From assembly GCA_019054805.1 (NCBI GenBank), contig JAHQIY010000002.1, forward strand, positions 6,696,001 to 6,760,000: a stretch of 64,000 nt of DNA, written 5' to 3'. How positions within the stretch are numbered: position 1 is the stretch's first letter; every line of letters begins with the position of its first letter. The stretch is from Brachionus manjavacas (lineage: Eukaryota; Rotifera; Eurotatoria; Ploima; Brachionidae). Made by a program: the position numbers and the translations under genes. Shown here piece by piece: positions 38,501 through 48,654 of the stretch. Under the pieces are notes generated by a model. That model made no database searches. It was not told the origin of the DNA and worked only from the letters and a program-made list of their open reading frames with translations.

Positions 38501-41500
38501 TTATCGGTTAAGATAAAATAATAAAATAATTAAATACTTGTTAAAAAAGCTTAAGTTGAATTTGTAAAATTCAGAATAATAAAACAGAACAAAATGATTA
38601 AAAATTGAATAAATTTTTTTGTATAATTTCAAAATTAGATCTGTGATGTAACATGGCGCAGCAACTGTCAAAGTCTACTAAACTCTGTAAATTTATCAGA
38701 AATTAAATTTCAATATATTCTAGTACGGTAAAATATGCAGAGATTTTGCACATCATTAGCAGACTTAGGCACTTAATGCAACTATGAATGTTGCAAGCTA
38801 ATTTAGCATTAAATTCGGTCCAATTTGGTAATTTTTACCAAATTTCACAAAAAAAACTAAAGTTGAATTTTTTATGGTTAGATATTTTGATTAAAAGTTA
38901 AATTTAATTTAGAGTATTTGTTAAACTATGAAATAATTAATTAAGGATTTTTCAAGAATAACAAAGTTAACGGAAGCGAATTATTTTTGGCAATAAAATT
39001 TTTTGGTAAATATTTCTTAAAAACCAAATCGACATAAAGTTCTTATCAACAACAAATCACAAATGTCTTATTAAAGAAAAAGGGATAATTTTTTTTAAGA
39101 TAAATTTAATGTCAATCGACTTTAATAAAGCTACATTTGAAAATAGCTCTTTTTTGATCAGCGCTTTTTCAATTCTTAGCAGATACATTCAACTTGTGTC
39201 TAAATGCATTCTAAAATTTTCAAGCCAAACATTCTTTAAGAAAACAACCTCATTTCAAATTTGAATACGGCTTGAAAAATTTTCAACTTTTTTTTAAGAT
39301 ATTAAATTCTAAGAAAATTTTAAACAGGGATGAGTCAACCAAATCAAATTGAAAACAGTGAGTTTTTAGAAGTTTTATTTTAGCTCCTTAATTGTGTCTC
39401 AGCTAAAAATTTAAATCTCGATTTCAGAAATTAATATTTTATTTTTATTCTAAAAAAATTTTCTTTTAAGAATTAAATGCTATGGACGAAAAGATGAACA
39501 GAATGGACGAAAAGATGAACAAGTTGGATGAAAAGATGAACAAAAAGTACAACGAACTAAGCATCATGGTACAGTCTCAACAAACAAGTAATTTTTAATA
39601 AATTCATAATATCAAAATTTTTAAAATATCTTTAATTTTAGTGCTAGAGAAATTGAACTCGAATGTCAAGTTCATGTGTTTCTTAAAAGAAAGGCTCGAA
39701 AAAGTTGAAAAACCACGACGAAGCCTTTCTAGAACAAGTAAATATATTACTTTTTTTTTCAATTTAACCTTTTATTGTTTAATTGAGAAAAATTCCTCGC
39801 CAAAAAGTCTTCCACTAGGTAATTTAAGAATTTTTTTATAATATTTTTAATTAATTATTTTTAAAAAGTGGTAATGAATCCATTGGATTTTAATAGACAA
39901 CTACATTGTAATGATTAGATAAGTTTATTTTATCTCATTTTAAATTATTTTTTTAGTGATTGGATCCAGTTTAGAAAATATTTACAAGAAGCCAAAACAT
40001 TTCAAGATAGAAAGTAAAAATTTTCGTGTTTTATTTAATAAAAAATTATTTGTTTATTATCTCTATTTTAGAACCATATGGGACATGTGAAATCATTATT
40101 TCAGTTTCAATGCTGGTCGTGGCAATTTGTATGCTGATCGTATGCATTCTAATTTACTCAAAAAAATAATTAATTAGTTTTTTTACTTTTATCTAGATAA
40201 TTTTTTTTTAATCTTAAATAAAATAATCATGAAATTGACTTGAGAATTATAAATATTTTTCTGAATAACAAAATTCACTTTTAAATAAAGTTTTATCATT
40301 TAAAAATGTCTGACCCAATAAATAAAATTTTCGTGTTAAAATAAGCCCCGTGAAGTGGAATTGAATCCCAATTTCCAGCGTGACAGGCTAAGATAAAAAA
40401 ACAATTTATTACTTTGCTATCACTGATTCGAATTTAATATTTTTTGACCAATTTTACATTTTTTATATTTACTCTTTATTTTTTGATCCAATATTCACAA
40501 TGACAGATTTTCCTTTCTATTTTAGTAGTTTGCAAAAAAAATATTTAAAAACTAATTAGTTTGTTCAATTAAACATTAAATTTTAAACGAATTTTTCTAA
40601 TAATTCTAATGCGATTTCCTGGATTTTGGTCTGCAAAGTCCACATCAAAAAGAAATATATAAATAAAAAACTTCTACCTACGTTATTTTAAACAAAAAAA
40701 TTTTTTTTCTTCATTAGCGAGTCACAAATTTTACATTTTTTGATTTTTCCCAATCTTTTATCATTATGATCAATTAATAATTCTCTTAGATAATAAATTG
40801 TTTATTTTATCCTCTTTCAAAAATGATACAACCCTAATTAAAAAGAAAGAACTTTAGAGGATCCAACTGATTAAATATTAGAGAAGCAAAATAAATAAGC
40901 TTTTAATAAAAAAGAACCAAAAACTTAAGAAATAATAATTAAGATATAAAATTTTAGTCTAATGAATTTTTTTTTGGGTGATAAAGTTCAAACAAATCTT
41001 CAATAAGACCAGTAAAAAATCCGTTCTTGGTTTTTGGATGTTGTTGCATTTTTTATATAACATCCAGCTATTTATTCCACTCATGTTAAGAATATTGGAA
41101 AAAAAACAGCCCATAGCCCTGATTTACATTTACATTAAATTTTTTTTGTTACAGTTTTCAATAAAATTTGGCAAACAAGGTAGTTCTTTTTCAGTTGAAA
41201 CTTTTTCATGAAGTTAACTAAGTAAAGCCACATTTATTCTTTTCGCACTTAATACAGTGCTTCTTTTCTCCAAAAAAAAAAGATTCATCCAAGCTGACTT
41301 TTGATTATACCATAGACAGTAGCTCATGTTTATTGTTTCCTATTGTGCTTATTATTCTATCTTAATTGTACTTTTTTAAATCATTTATCAATTTAATCAA
41401 TTTGCTAGAAACAAAATTTTAATAAAAAAAATTGAGAGAGCTATGCTGCAAAAAACCTCAAAATCTTCAAAAATTACTCCGTATTAATTTAACTTGCATT

Positions 41501-44399
41501 TTTGAATTTCAAAAAGAAAACAATACTTAGAATAATATGAAAAAAATATTGAAGTTTTTTTTAAAATGGTCAATTAAATTTGTTGATTGATTTATAGTTA
41601 AATTAATTTGGTTTAATTTAATGTGGTTGAATTACAAAATGTATTCAATATTGAAATAACATTGAAAAAAGGCGATGTTTCAAATTTATTTTTTAGTTTC
41701 AAAAATTAATAATTTTAAGTTAATATTGCAAACATGAAAAACTTTTCTTTTTTTTTAATAAATTTTGACTTTGGGTTTGTGATGTGATGATCCTTAAAGA
41801 TTATATTTGTAGTTTAAAAAACAATCTACGCTCTGTTTTCCATTTTTCATTGATTAAGTATTTGTTAAAATGAACCTAACGAAAGTAAATTATCACTAAA
41901 GAAAAATTTTATAAGAAGAAAACAAAGGTTTTGTGTCAAGTCGCTTAGGTAAACAATGGTTTACCTGTTACTGGGACAATTCTTGATCTCTGGTTTTATG
42001 AACTATTAGTTCACCTTTTCTAAAAACAGTTCACTTAATTTAAAAATTGTTCACCTATTTTAAAATTTTTTCATCTATTTTGAAAAAGCTAGTGTAATGA
42101 TAAGAAATAAGATAGAAAAAATAATTACATAGAAAATTTAAAGTTTGGCGGAGTAGGTAAATTTTGCGAAATAGATGAATTTTGTTTTCCCAAGTTCATA
42201 CACTTGAAGGGTGAAAAATTAATTTTAATTTTCTTTAATTTTTACTATTTATGCTGAAAGGCAAGGATTTAAGTATAGCGCATTCGGGTTATCTTTTAAC
42301 GAGCTTTTGCTCGTTAAAAGATAGATAAATGAATTGTTTAAAGGTTAAAAAAGATTTTTCGATATTTTTTTCAAATTTCCAAACAAAAATTAAACTCATT
42401 CTATTTTACCAAAGAGTTTAATTTCAAATGTGAAAATGCTTGCAATATCAACTTAAAATTTTTTTTTTTTTGAAACTGAAAAATAAATTTGAAACATCGC
42501 CTTTTTTCAATGTTATTTCAACATTGAATACATTTTGTAATTCAAACACAAAAAATTAAACCGTTTATTATTGAAATTTTTTTATAATGAAAAGTCTCTT
42601 AAAAATGAATAAATTATTTCGTCTGGATTAGTAAAATTAGTAAAAAATTGATATTCCAAATTGATACTGCATTATCGTATGCATTCTTATCCAAAAATTA
42701 ATTAATAAGTTAATCTACTTTTCTTTATATAATAAATTTGTTTTTGTAGGATGAAATATTTTCACCATAAATTTTTTACCTTTTTATATTTATTTTAGTT
42801 TTAATTCTAGAAGGACGCTCAACTTTAGAAAATGTGGGAATTTCCTGGGTTTTGTCCGGATTTACAATATTTGAGATTTGAGGATACTAAAAAAAGATAA
42901 TATCTACCAGATTCAAAAAGCAGGTAATTAAGTTCATTTTGTCCGATAGCCTTGCATCCGAAGTGAATCAAAGTCAGCCAAAAGTCCATAGCCCAACTAT
43001 TTGGTAAAATAACATCCCATCCTGACATCAAATTCCCGTTTTTAATTCTATTCAAACCATCAGTCTGACCATTCTGAACCAATAGCACAGGTATTTGACT
43101 GTGCATTTCAATTTTTGTCAGATCCGTACCTGGTATTAAATAATTACTTCGAATTTTGTTTATTTCGAATGTTGATTTTTTGTTTGAATTAAGTCTATTT
43201 ATAAATTCTTGATCCCATATGAGATTATTGGAAAAATTCTCTGACGTGATAGTCTTGCGTGTATCACAATCTAAATCCAAGTTTGGCATTGAGTGCAATT
43301 CGTAAACTTTTTTGAATGCTTTTTTCTTCGGTAATGTCAAACGAGGATCTTTGACAAGCAAGCCAATTATAGTAGATGGACACACTTCATTTGGATTCTT
43401 GGTTGAAAATTTAATTGAGTCCCAAATTTTTGACTGATTACAAAAATTTTCATTTTCCACAAGTCTAAGCACATTTCCCAATACTGAAGTGCTTATTGGA
43501 CCCAACAGCTTAAATCTGACCAATTTATCCTTGAGACATGTCATAGTTATTTTGTCCGATTTCCAATGCTCACTAACTGCTTCTTTTTCCGAATTAAACT
43601 TTCTTTTCTTTGCCAATGGAGAATCAATCTGGCATTGCTCAAGACTAAAAATCTTGAAAAATTCTTCTTGAACTTGTTTATGAATAGAAGGATGCAGCCA
43701 TATCCATAAAGTTTTATTTTCAGCCTGAGTTGGTTTCCATATAAATCTACATGGACCGATGCAATTGTAGGGGTATTGATCCGCTTCAAACAACATAACT
43801 CTGCCTTCGCACTTTCCACTTAGACAAATTTTAGCACCGAAAGTCAACCCAGTATTTGCGGAACACAGTCGATTTAGAGCCTTGGTCAGATCGTGTTCAG
43901 CACCTTGCAATTCGTAGCAAACATAGTAGGACTCATCATGGATGCAGCAAAATTTGCTTAAACTTTTAAAAACATTTCTTTTTCCTTTGACATTATCATG
44001 CAAAGCTAGTCGGTATCCATACATTTTGGTCATATGAAATCGTTTAGCATGCCATATATGGGTTTCTAGCCACATGTTGTCCTCTAATTTTTTTCTGCGC
44101 TCATATTCTTTGCGTAGATTTGACGGTCTACGGCGAAATTTTCGCGAAGGTCTTTTTTTGATTTTTGAGGGCGGCTTTATTTGAGCATGTTTGCGTATAC
44201 GATGAGGTAGACGTTTTCTTATAAAGCCCATGGTGCGACGCCGCATGTGTCTTGGTAACAGCTGAAAAAGAGATTTTTGTTTATTTTCTTTGCTTAAAAA
44301 TGCTTCGTTGGACAAAAGTTGAACTTCTTTGTGACGAAACGAAGCGTATTTAAGAACATCGATCTCATGAGTCAGCTCATTTTCATTTTTGCTTTCCAT
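35529..44399 (-). CDS. POP1: POP1, ribonuclease P/MRP protein subunit
   Basis: Two coding exons, 44399-42908 and 36367-35529, join in phase 1 (G + GA = Gly) to 776 residues. The N-terminal POP1 domain reads LPRHMRRRTMGFIRKRLP, RKEYERRKK, WLETHIWHAKRFHMTKMYGY and ESYYVCYELQGAEHDLTKAL. The POPLD domain near residue 430 reads IPVLLVQNGQ, MSGWDVILPNSWAMDFWLTL and AIGQNELNYLLFESG. It continues across the junction as ILQFPREFYDT and SRPPSKRVNFLKNGIMSPF, which is exactly where other POP1 proteins have the FP-DYPDT and RPP-KR-N motifs. The C-terminus has GVRLETVGRG and GFVCSSGFSLVNGKCSANGF. POP1 is the largest scaffold protein of RNase P and RNase MRP and is needed for tRNA and rRNA processing. The intron is 6540 nt. 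The start is 101 nt downstream of the ZSWIM7 stop. Confidence 0.9.
36838..37085 (-). mobile_element. 5'-truncated copy of the Jockey-like LINE, 3' end only
   Basis: Read on the minus strand this segment runs ACTATTTAACATGTAACAAT, TTTATGTCTTTTCAACTTTC, an AT-rich stretch, then TTCTGAAGGAGCTTTAGCTC, GGTACAG and a (AAATA)n tail. It matches the 3' UTR of the LINE copy at 51960-53115 along its length. It lies within the POP1 intron. Confidence 0.75.
37782..40169 (+). CDS. Nested tail-anchored coiled-coil protein of symmetric small exons, function unknown
   Basis: Lies wholly inside the POP1 intron on the opposite strand. Exons 37782-37814, 37867-37939, 39328-39357, 39471-39587, 39642-39737, 39957-40013 and 40072-40169 join in frame to 167 residues. 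From exon 3 on, every internal exon starts and ends in phase 1 and is a multiple of three (30, 117, 96, 57 nt), so any could be skipped without a frameshift. A further 39-nt exon of the same type may lie at 39869-39907. Exon 4 encodes tandem heptads MDEKMNR, MDEKMNK, LDEKMNK, then NELSIMVQSQQ, a coiled coil. The last exon ends in one hydrophobic helix, CEIIISVSMLVVAICMLIVC ILIY, and SKK, so the protein is probably inserted in a membrane by its tail. There is no signal peptide. No family is recognised; SNARE-like architecture is possible but no SNARE signature is visible. Confidence 0.6.
40345..40392 (-). tRNA. tRNA-Asp(GTC)-like 3' half, pseudogene
   Basis: On the minus strand: TTAGC, loop CTGTCAC, GCTGG forms a five-pair anticodon arm with a GTC anticodon. 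Then come AAATT, a T-loop-like GGATTCAATTCC and an acceptor-like ACGGGGC. The T-stem pairs poorly and no matching GCCCCGT acceptor strand or clear D-arm is found upstream. I read it as a degenerate or partial tRNA-Asp copy, possibly a SINE or retro-copied fragment, and not a working gene. Confidence 0.4.
41610..42562. repeat. Large foldback (inverted repeat) element
   Basis: Arms of about 125 bp at 41610-41735 and 42435-42562 are reverse complements with few differences, including GAATTACAAAATGTATTCAA, AACATTGAAAAAAGGCGATG and TTTCAAATTTATTTTT. The 700-bp centre contains imperfect tandem units of about 21 bp around GTTCACCTATTTTAAAA (about 42008-42090) and the perfect hairpin at 42290-42323. 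No coding capacity. Lies in the POP1 intron. Confidence 0.8.
42290..42323. repeat. Perfect hairpin, 15-bp stem
   Basis: TATCTTTTAACGAGC, loop TTTT, GCTCGTTAAAAGATA. It sits between the arms of the foldback element in the POP1 intron, so it would form a second hairpin at the centre of a larger one. Confidence 0.9.
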
Positions 44400-44500
44400 T
44401 CTGGTTTATCTAAGAATAATAAAAAATTTTATCTTAAATAAATCAACTTTTAAAAGCTTTAGAAAAATTAAGAAAAAAAAAGAAAAATTTGACATGGTTT

Positions 44501-44971
44501 TTATTGAATTTGTTTAATTAGTTGTGAAAGTTCAGGCTGTTTGACTTCTTTGGTTGGAATTCGGTTCATGGCTGTAAGTATTTTCACCATTACCAAGTGT
44601 TTGCAGTAAAGGTAGTCAGATTTTTGAAGCACGTTGTATTTAAAGCTAGAACATGTGCAGAAATTGATTCCATCAAAAAGATAATAATTAATTGATCCTC
44701 TAACTTGGTAAATGAAGCGTTTTTCGCATTTTATGATAGCAGCTAAAGGCTCTGGGCTTGTTTTATTATCTGAATTAATCACTTGTTGATCATATTTGTC
44801 TATTAAATTTAAAACTTCTAAAAATGGACTCTTGTAAACGAAAAAAAGCGATTCTAATAAATCGTCATTTATTATTTTGTCTTTTTCATAGCTTGTTTTT
44901 AGTTCCTCAAGAAGACTTTGTTCTAAGTGGGCAAGCACTGAATGGCTTGAAATGTCCAATGAGTATTCCAT
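44501..44971 (-). CDS. ZSWIM7: ZSWIM7 (SWS1), Shu-complex SWIM zinc-finger protein
   Basis: Single exon, 156 residues from the ATG at 44971; the frame stays open 27 nt further but without another ATG. The N-terminal part reads LEQSLLEELKTSYEKD, DLLESLFFVYKSPFLEVLNL, and the SWIM finger near residues 105-130 reads FCTCSSFKYNVLQKSD and LYCKHLVMVKIL, giving the CxC...CxH zinc ligands. In animals ZSWIM7 pairs with SWSAP1 and promotes RAD51 filament assembly in homologous recombination. Length agrees with the ~140-residue family. It lies 101 bp upstream of POP1 on the same strand. Confidence 0.85.
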   Translation of the reverse strand: MEYSLDISSHSVLAHLEQSLLEELKTSYEKDKIINDDLLESLFFVYKSPFLEVLNLIDKYDQQVINSDNKTSPEPLAAIIKCEKRFIYQVRGSINYYLFDGINFCTCSSFKYNVLQKSDYLYCKHLVMVKILTAMNRIPTKEVKQPELSQLIKQIQ

Positions 44972-44998
44972 TTTATCTCTATTTAAAAAAAAATTCAA

Positions 44999-45721
44999 AT
45001 TTGAATTTTATTTTATTTTTTAATTATAATATTTTTTCTAGTAAAAATTAAAATAACATTTGGTCGATTTAAATTTTTTATTTTATTTTTATATTATCTG
45101 AATCGATCTGAACTATATAATGTTTTTTGGCTCAGATTTTTAATCAACTAGATATCAAAGAAATTTCCTAAGACTAACTTTCAATTTTCTATAAAAAATA
45201 AAAATTAAATTAAATAAATAATAATTAATTGAATTTCTAAAAAGAATTCAAATGAGTGATTCTTTTTTCACACTTAATGTACTTAATGTAGATTTTTTTT
45301 TAAATCTGAGTCTTTATTTTAAAATTTTTCGATTTTTTCATTTCAAATAAAATTTAAAATTATGAGCTATTAATGATAAAATTTGGTATTGGGAATTTTG
45401 TAAAAATAACAAAAAAAAATTTTTTTTTATTGAAAAAATTTTTTTGTTTTAGCTCTAAAAATCATTTTCTTTAACCGGCTATGTAAAGTTTGTTGTCTCA
45501 CAAATCAAAATAAAAAATTGTCTAAATTAGAAATAAATAACCAAATAACCTTCTAAAAGAAGATTATTTTAATTCTTAACTAATTCTAAATTATTTAAAT
45601 TTATTTTAATTAATTTAATTTAAATTATTAAATATTTAATTTAATTTAAATTAATTTTAATTATTTTAATTGATTATTTTAATTCTAAATTTAAGATTAT
45701 TCTAATTCTAGATTATTTTAG
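44999..45721. other. Intergenic, no gene seen
   Basis: AT-rich; between about 45590 and 45720 there is a run of ATTTAATTTAAATTA-type low-complexity repeats. No exon recognised. Confidence 0.4.
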
Positions 45722-45943
45722 TTAATGAACGGTTTGTTCATTAACTTCATTGCGATTTTTAGGTGGTCTTCCTCTTGGTTTTTTATTAGTATTCACATTT
45801 GACAATGGAATAATAACAATTCTAGAAGTGCCAGGAGGTATATTCGATTCTTCTTCATGTGAAGTTGAGACTTGGTTGGATTGATTGACCGTGGTATTTG
45901 AACTTGATGAATCGATGAGTTCGATATTTTCTTGAGTTACCAT
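45722..45943 (-). CDS. Short protein with AT-hook, possible terminal exon
   Basis: An open frame of 73 residues from ATG 45943, remaining open upstream to 46015. It is Ser/Asn/Thr-rich and ends with KKPRGRPPKNRNE, an AT-hook (core RGRP) that binds the minor groove of AT-rich DNA. Several possible acceptor sites (TTTCAG near 45957, TTGAAG near 45973, TTTCAG near 46023) suggest it could be the last exon of a longer gene or of a transposon protein. Upstream exons were not found. The gene call is weak; the AT-hook motif itself is clear. Confidence 0.35.
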   Translation of the reverse strand: MVTQENIELIDSSSSNTTVNQSNQVSTSHEEESNIPPGTSRIVIIPLSNVNTNKKPRGRPPKNRNEVNEQTVH

Positions 45944-46151
45944 TTGTCCTGAAATGGTTATGGTTACAGTCTTCAACAAAAATAATTGTACCCGAATCTG
46001 TTTTAGGTTTTTCAATGTACGCTGAAATAATATTCCCAGATGAATTTAGACAGATATAATTTTAGGTAAGGAATAAATTTCTCCAAGGTATAAATAATTC
46101 ATTTTAAGCGTTGGACTTATGTTTAATATGTTTAATTCTAAACATTTTCTT

Positions 46152-46380
46152 TATTATTTATTTATTTATTTGTATATCTGTATCGAGCTAAGGCTCCTTC
46201 AGATTAAAAAAATAAAAAAAAAAAACAAAATAAAATGAAGTTTAAAATAAGAAAAAAAATATATATATAAAAAAAAAATAAAAAATAAAATAAGTTGAAA
46301 TAGAAGAAAATTAAAATTAGATATATTGAAATAGAGAATAAATGTTAAAATAAATGTTATCTTTTAAATAACAACATTTA
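46152..46380 (-). mobile_element. Truncated 3' end of the Jockey-like LINE
   Basis: On the minus strand CTGAAGGAGCCTTAGCTCGA and TACAGATATACAAATAAATA repeat the 3' terminus seen at 36838 and 50881, preceded by diverged AT-rich 3' UTR. No reverse transcriptase sequence remains. Confidence 0.65.
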
Positions 46381-47039
46381 TCTACTGAAGAATTAATTAA
46401 CTGTTAATCAATTAATTTTGCTACCAAAAAAAAATTATCTACAATATTTTTATCTGCTAAAAATTAAATAGTTTAAAATAAAATTAGCTGCTAATTAAAA
46501 TTATACTAAATTAATTTTAGTGTATTTTGATAAATTTTTGTTTGGATAGAAAAATAATTCATTTAAGTTCGCTATAGATATTTATGTAAACGGCTTTAGT
46601 AATATACAAAATGGTTGGAAATTTCTTTTTGCTTGGCATTTTTCCTTTATGTTTCAAGAACTATGTTACAATTTATGCTATTATAAACTGAATTTACATT
46701 TTGTACCTAAAATATGGTAATATTGCATATTTAAGGTAAATTCGGGATATTTTTGGAAAGAATTGATGAAAAATTATTTAAAATTTTTAATGTAAAACTT
46801 AAGTATTTTAAATAAAAAGAAAAATATAAAAAAATAATAATTTTATTTACTTTTTTGACCAAAATTTAAGTTAATGCAAGTAATTTTAGCTAAAAAAGGT
46901 AAAAAAAAACTGTTAAAATAAACTTTAAAAAAGTGACAAAGAAAAATTTTTGATCAAATTTTAAATTACAATCTTTTTCCAAAAGTTTTTAAAAAAATCT
47001 TATAAATATTTGAAAAAGAAAAAAATCTTACAATTGTTT
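46381..47039. other. Intergenic, no gene seen
   Basis: AT-rich; nothing recognised on either strand. Confidence 0.4.
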
Positions 47040-47290
47040 CAAAGCGTAGGGTCTCTAACAACGGTCTGAAACTTGCAAGTTTCATAATGTCAGACATTCT
47101 TTTATTTATTAAATTGTCATATGTTAGGCCACCAAGCAAAACCAAGTCAAGAGATGCATCTTTGGGTTACAACCTAGGCCACTGATGGAGTAAAAGCTTC
47201 TTTCCACTTTCTTCTATTTTTCTTCGACGAAATTCCAAGCAAATCAACTTTTGGAAGGCCCAAATACACCACAATTTCAGATTGACCAAT
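47040..47290 (-). pseudogene. LINE reverse transcriptase remnant (thumb region)
   Basis: The minus strand reads SEIVVYLGLPKVDLLGISSK, then a stop after FTPSVA, then DASLDLVLLGGLTYDNLINK in another frame. It aligns with the remnant at 49080-49506 (SLIYLGLPVANQKSIDDFVE), so both come from one LINE family, distinct from the one at 49870-53115. Frameshifts and stops make it dead. Confidence 0.5.
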
Positions 47291-48240
47291 TTTTAAATCA
47301 TTAAGGATGAAATTTCTCATCAATAATTATAGAATATTTTTTGCTAAAATTTTTGATTAGGAAGAGTTTGACAATGACCAAAGGAGGCTGTTTGAAAAAT
47401 TAAGGAAATCTCTGTTTCTTAAATTGAGGTACCTAGATTTAGAACACCCAGTTTACAAATCAAATATTGATGAAAAAAAATTTATTTATTTTAGAAGTGA
47501 AAAATAATTTTTTAAAGGAAGAAACAATCTAGGAAATATTTGAGTTTTATGATCAAATGTAAATTTCAAATCGAAATTTTTAGTTCTTGATATTTTTTAC
47601 CAATTTTTTAAATATCAAATTTTTATACTTTATTAAACATAATTTGTTTAATCTTTTATTAGGAAGAAAATTATATGAACTTTTATCTGAAGTAAAATAA
47701 AATCAAAATTTTGAAATTTTGCAATTCAAAATTTAACTTTTTTTCGCTGTAATATTTTTGATTATTATTAAAAAATCATTTAAAGCCATAATTTGAATGC
47801 TTTAACCTGGATTTAAATTTCTTCAGAAATTTTCAATTAAATACTTTATAAAAATAAATTAAAGATCATTTTTTAAAAAAAAATTTTATAATTTTATTTA
47901 AATTAAAATAATAAACATTTTTTGTTCAGTTATAAAGTACTTTAAAAAAGCTTTTTTCATCATTTTTATTTAAATTTTAATCTATCAAGTTTTGATCATG
48001 TGATCATGATCATGAACTTCAAGTTGCCAATTTAACTTCACTCTTATCTCCAAATATATTTTACGACCAATTTAATTTTAAATCTCTTTGAATCCACTGC
48101 TGATTTATATTGATAAATAAAAAAAATTCAAAAAAAATATTTATTTATAAAAAATTAAATTTAATTCAAAGATTTATTTCCAAAAAAACTAAATTGTTCT
48201 GACTGACTTAAAATAATTTACAGCTGTCAATTGAACTAGT
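47291..48240. other. Intergenic, no gene seen
   Basis: AT-rich, with a small TGATCATG palindromic cluster near 47993-48015. No exon recognised. Confidence 0.4.
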
Positions 48241-48654
48241 TTATTCATCTGCACCATCGTCTTCATCATCGCCGCCATCATCATCATCGTCATCGTCATC
48301 AGCGCCTTCGTCATCATCATCGTCGCCGCCCTCATCATCCTCATCATCTTCAGCCGCTTCGGCGTCCTCATCTTCATCATCTTCGTCATCATTGTCCTCG
48401 TCCTCGTCGCCATAATTGCTAGTGGAATTCTCCGAATTGACTATGCGTTTCTTTCGGCCATTGGACAACTGAGATTCTTCGTCCTGATCGTCAAGGCCAT
48501 TCTGAGAATCGCCTGATTGCGCAATGTTCGAGCTGTCCTCGACATCTTTGCCGTTCATTCTTCCATTTTCGGCTTTCAAGAGCTTTGTTTTCACCGGGCT
48601 CTCGCTATCCTCCAAAGCATGCTTGCCATTTCTGTTGATCTCAACCTCGGCCAT
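48241..48654 (-). CDS. Prothymosin-alpha/parathymosin-like acidic nuclear protein
   Basis: Single exon, 137 residues. The N-terminus MAEVEINRNGKHALEDSESP carries lysine and serine; a basic patch NGRKKR at about residue 66 is a candidate nuclear-localisation signal. The C-terminal half is almost pure Asp/Glu with Gly and Ala. Prothymosins are disordered proteins that bind histone H1 and loosen chromatin. The composition and order (mixed head, GRKKR, acidic tail) fit, though vertebrate prothymosin has its acidic run centrally and the nuclear signal at the end. Any acidic chaperone-like protein is the alternative. Local GC content is clearly above the surroundings. The GAT/GAC repeats are prone to length change. 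Confidence 0.5.
   Translation of the reverse strand: MAEVEINRNGKHALEDSESPVKTKLLKAENGRMNGKDVEDSSNIAQSGDSQNGLDDQDEESQLSNGRKKRIVNSENSTSNYGDEDEDNDDEDDEDEDAEAAEDDEDDEGGDDDDDEGADDDDDDDDGGDDEDDGADE

Larger units (their letters stand above)
36368..42907 (-). other. 6.54-kb POP1 intron with nested gene and repeats
   Basis: Donor GTAGAT (42907-42902) and acceptor TTTTAAG (ending at 36368). It cuts the POPLD domain between LLFESG and ILQFPREF. It hosts, on the plus strand, a complete small-exon gene (37782-40169), plus a LINE 3' tail, a tRNA-Asp-like remnant and a 950-bp foldback repeat. Confidence 0.75.

Noticed and set aside
39788-39818. Possible extra exon of the nested gene (SSPKSLPL frame)
   Set aside because: The only acceptor puts it out of phase with both neighbours; the exon before joins directly to 39957 in phase.
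40978-41211. 77-codon plus frame in the POP1 intron
   Set aside because: Hydrophobic, AT-driven composition and no motif; not joined to the nested gene, which already has a stop at 40167-40169.
48189-48413. Met/Thr-rich frame over the acidic gene
   Set aside because: Frame shadow of the GAT/GAC repeats of the prothymosin-like gene.
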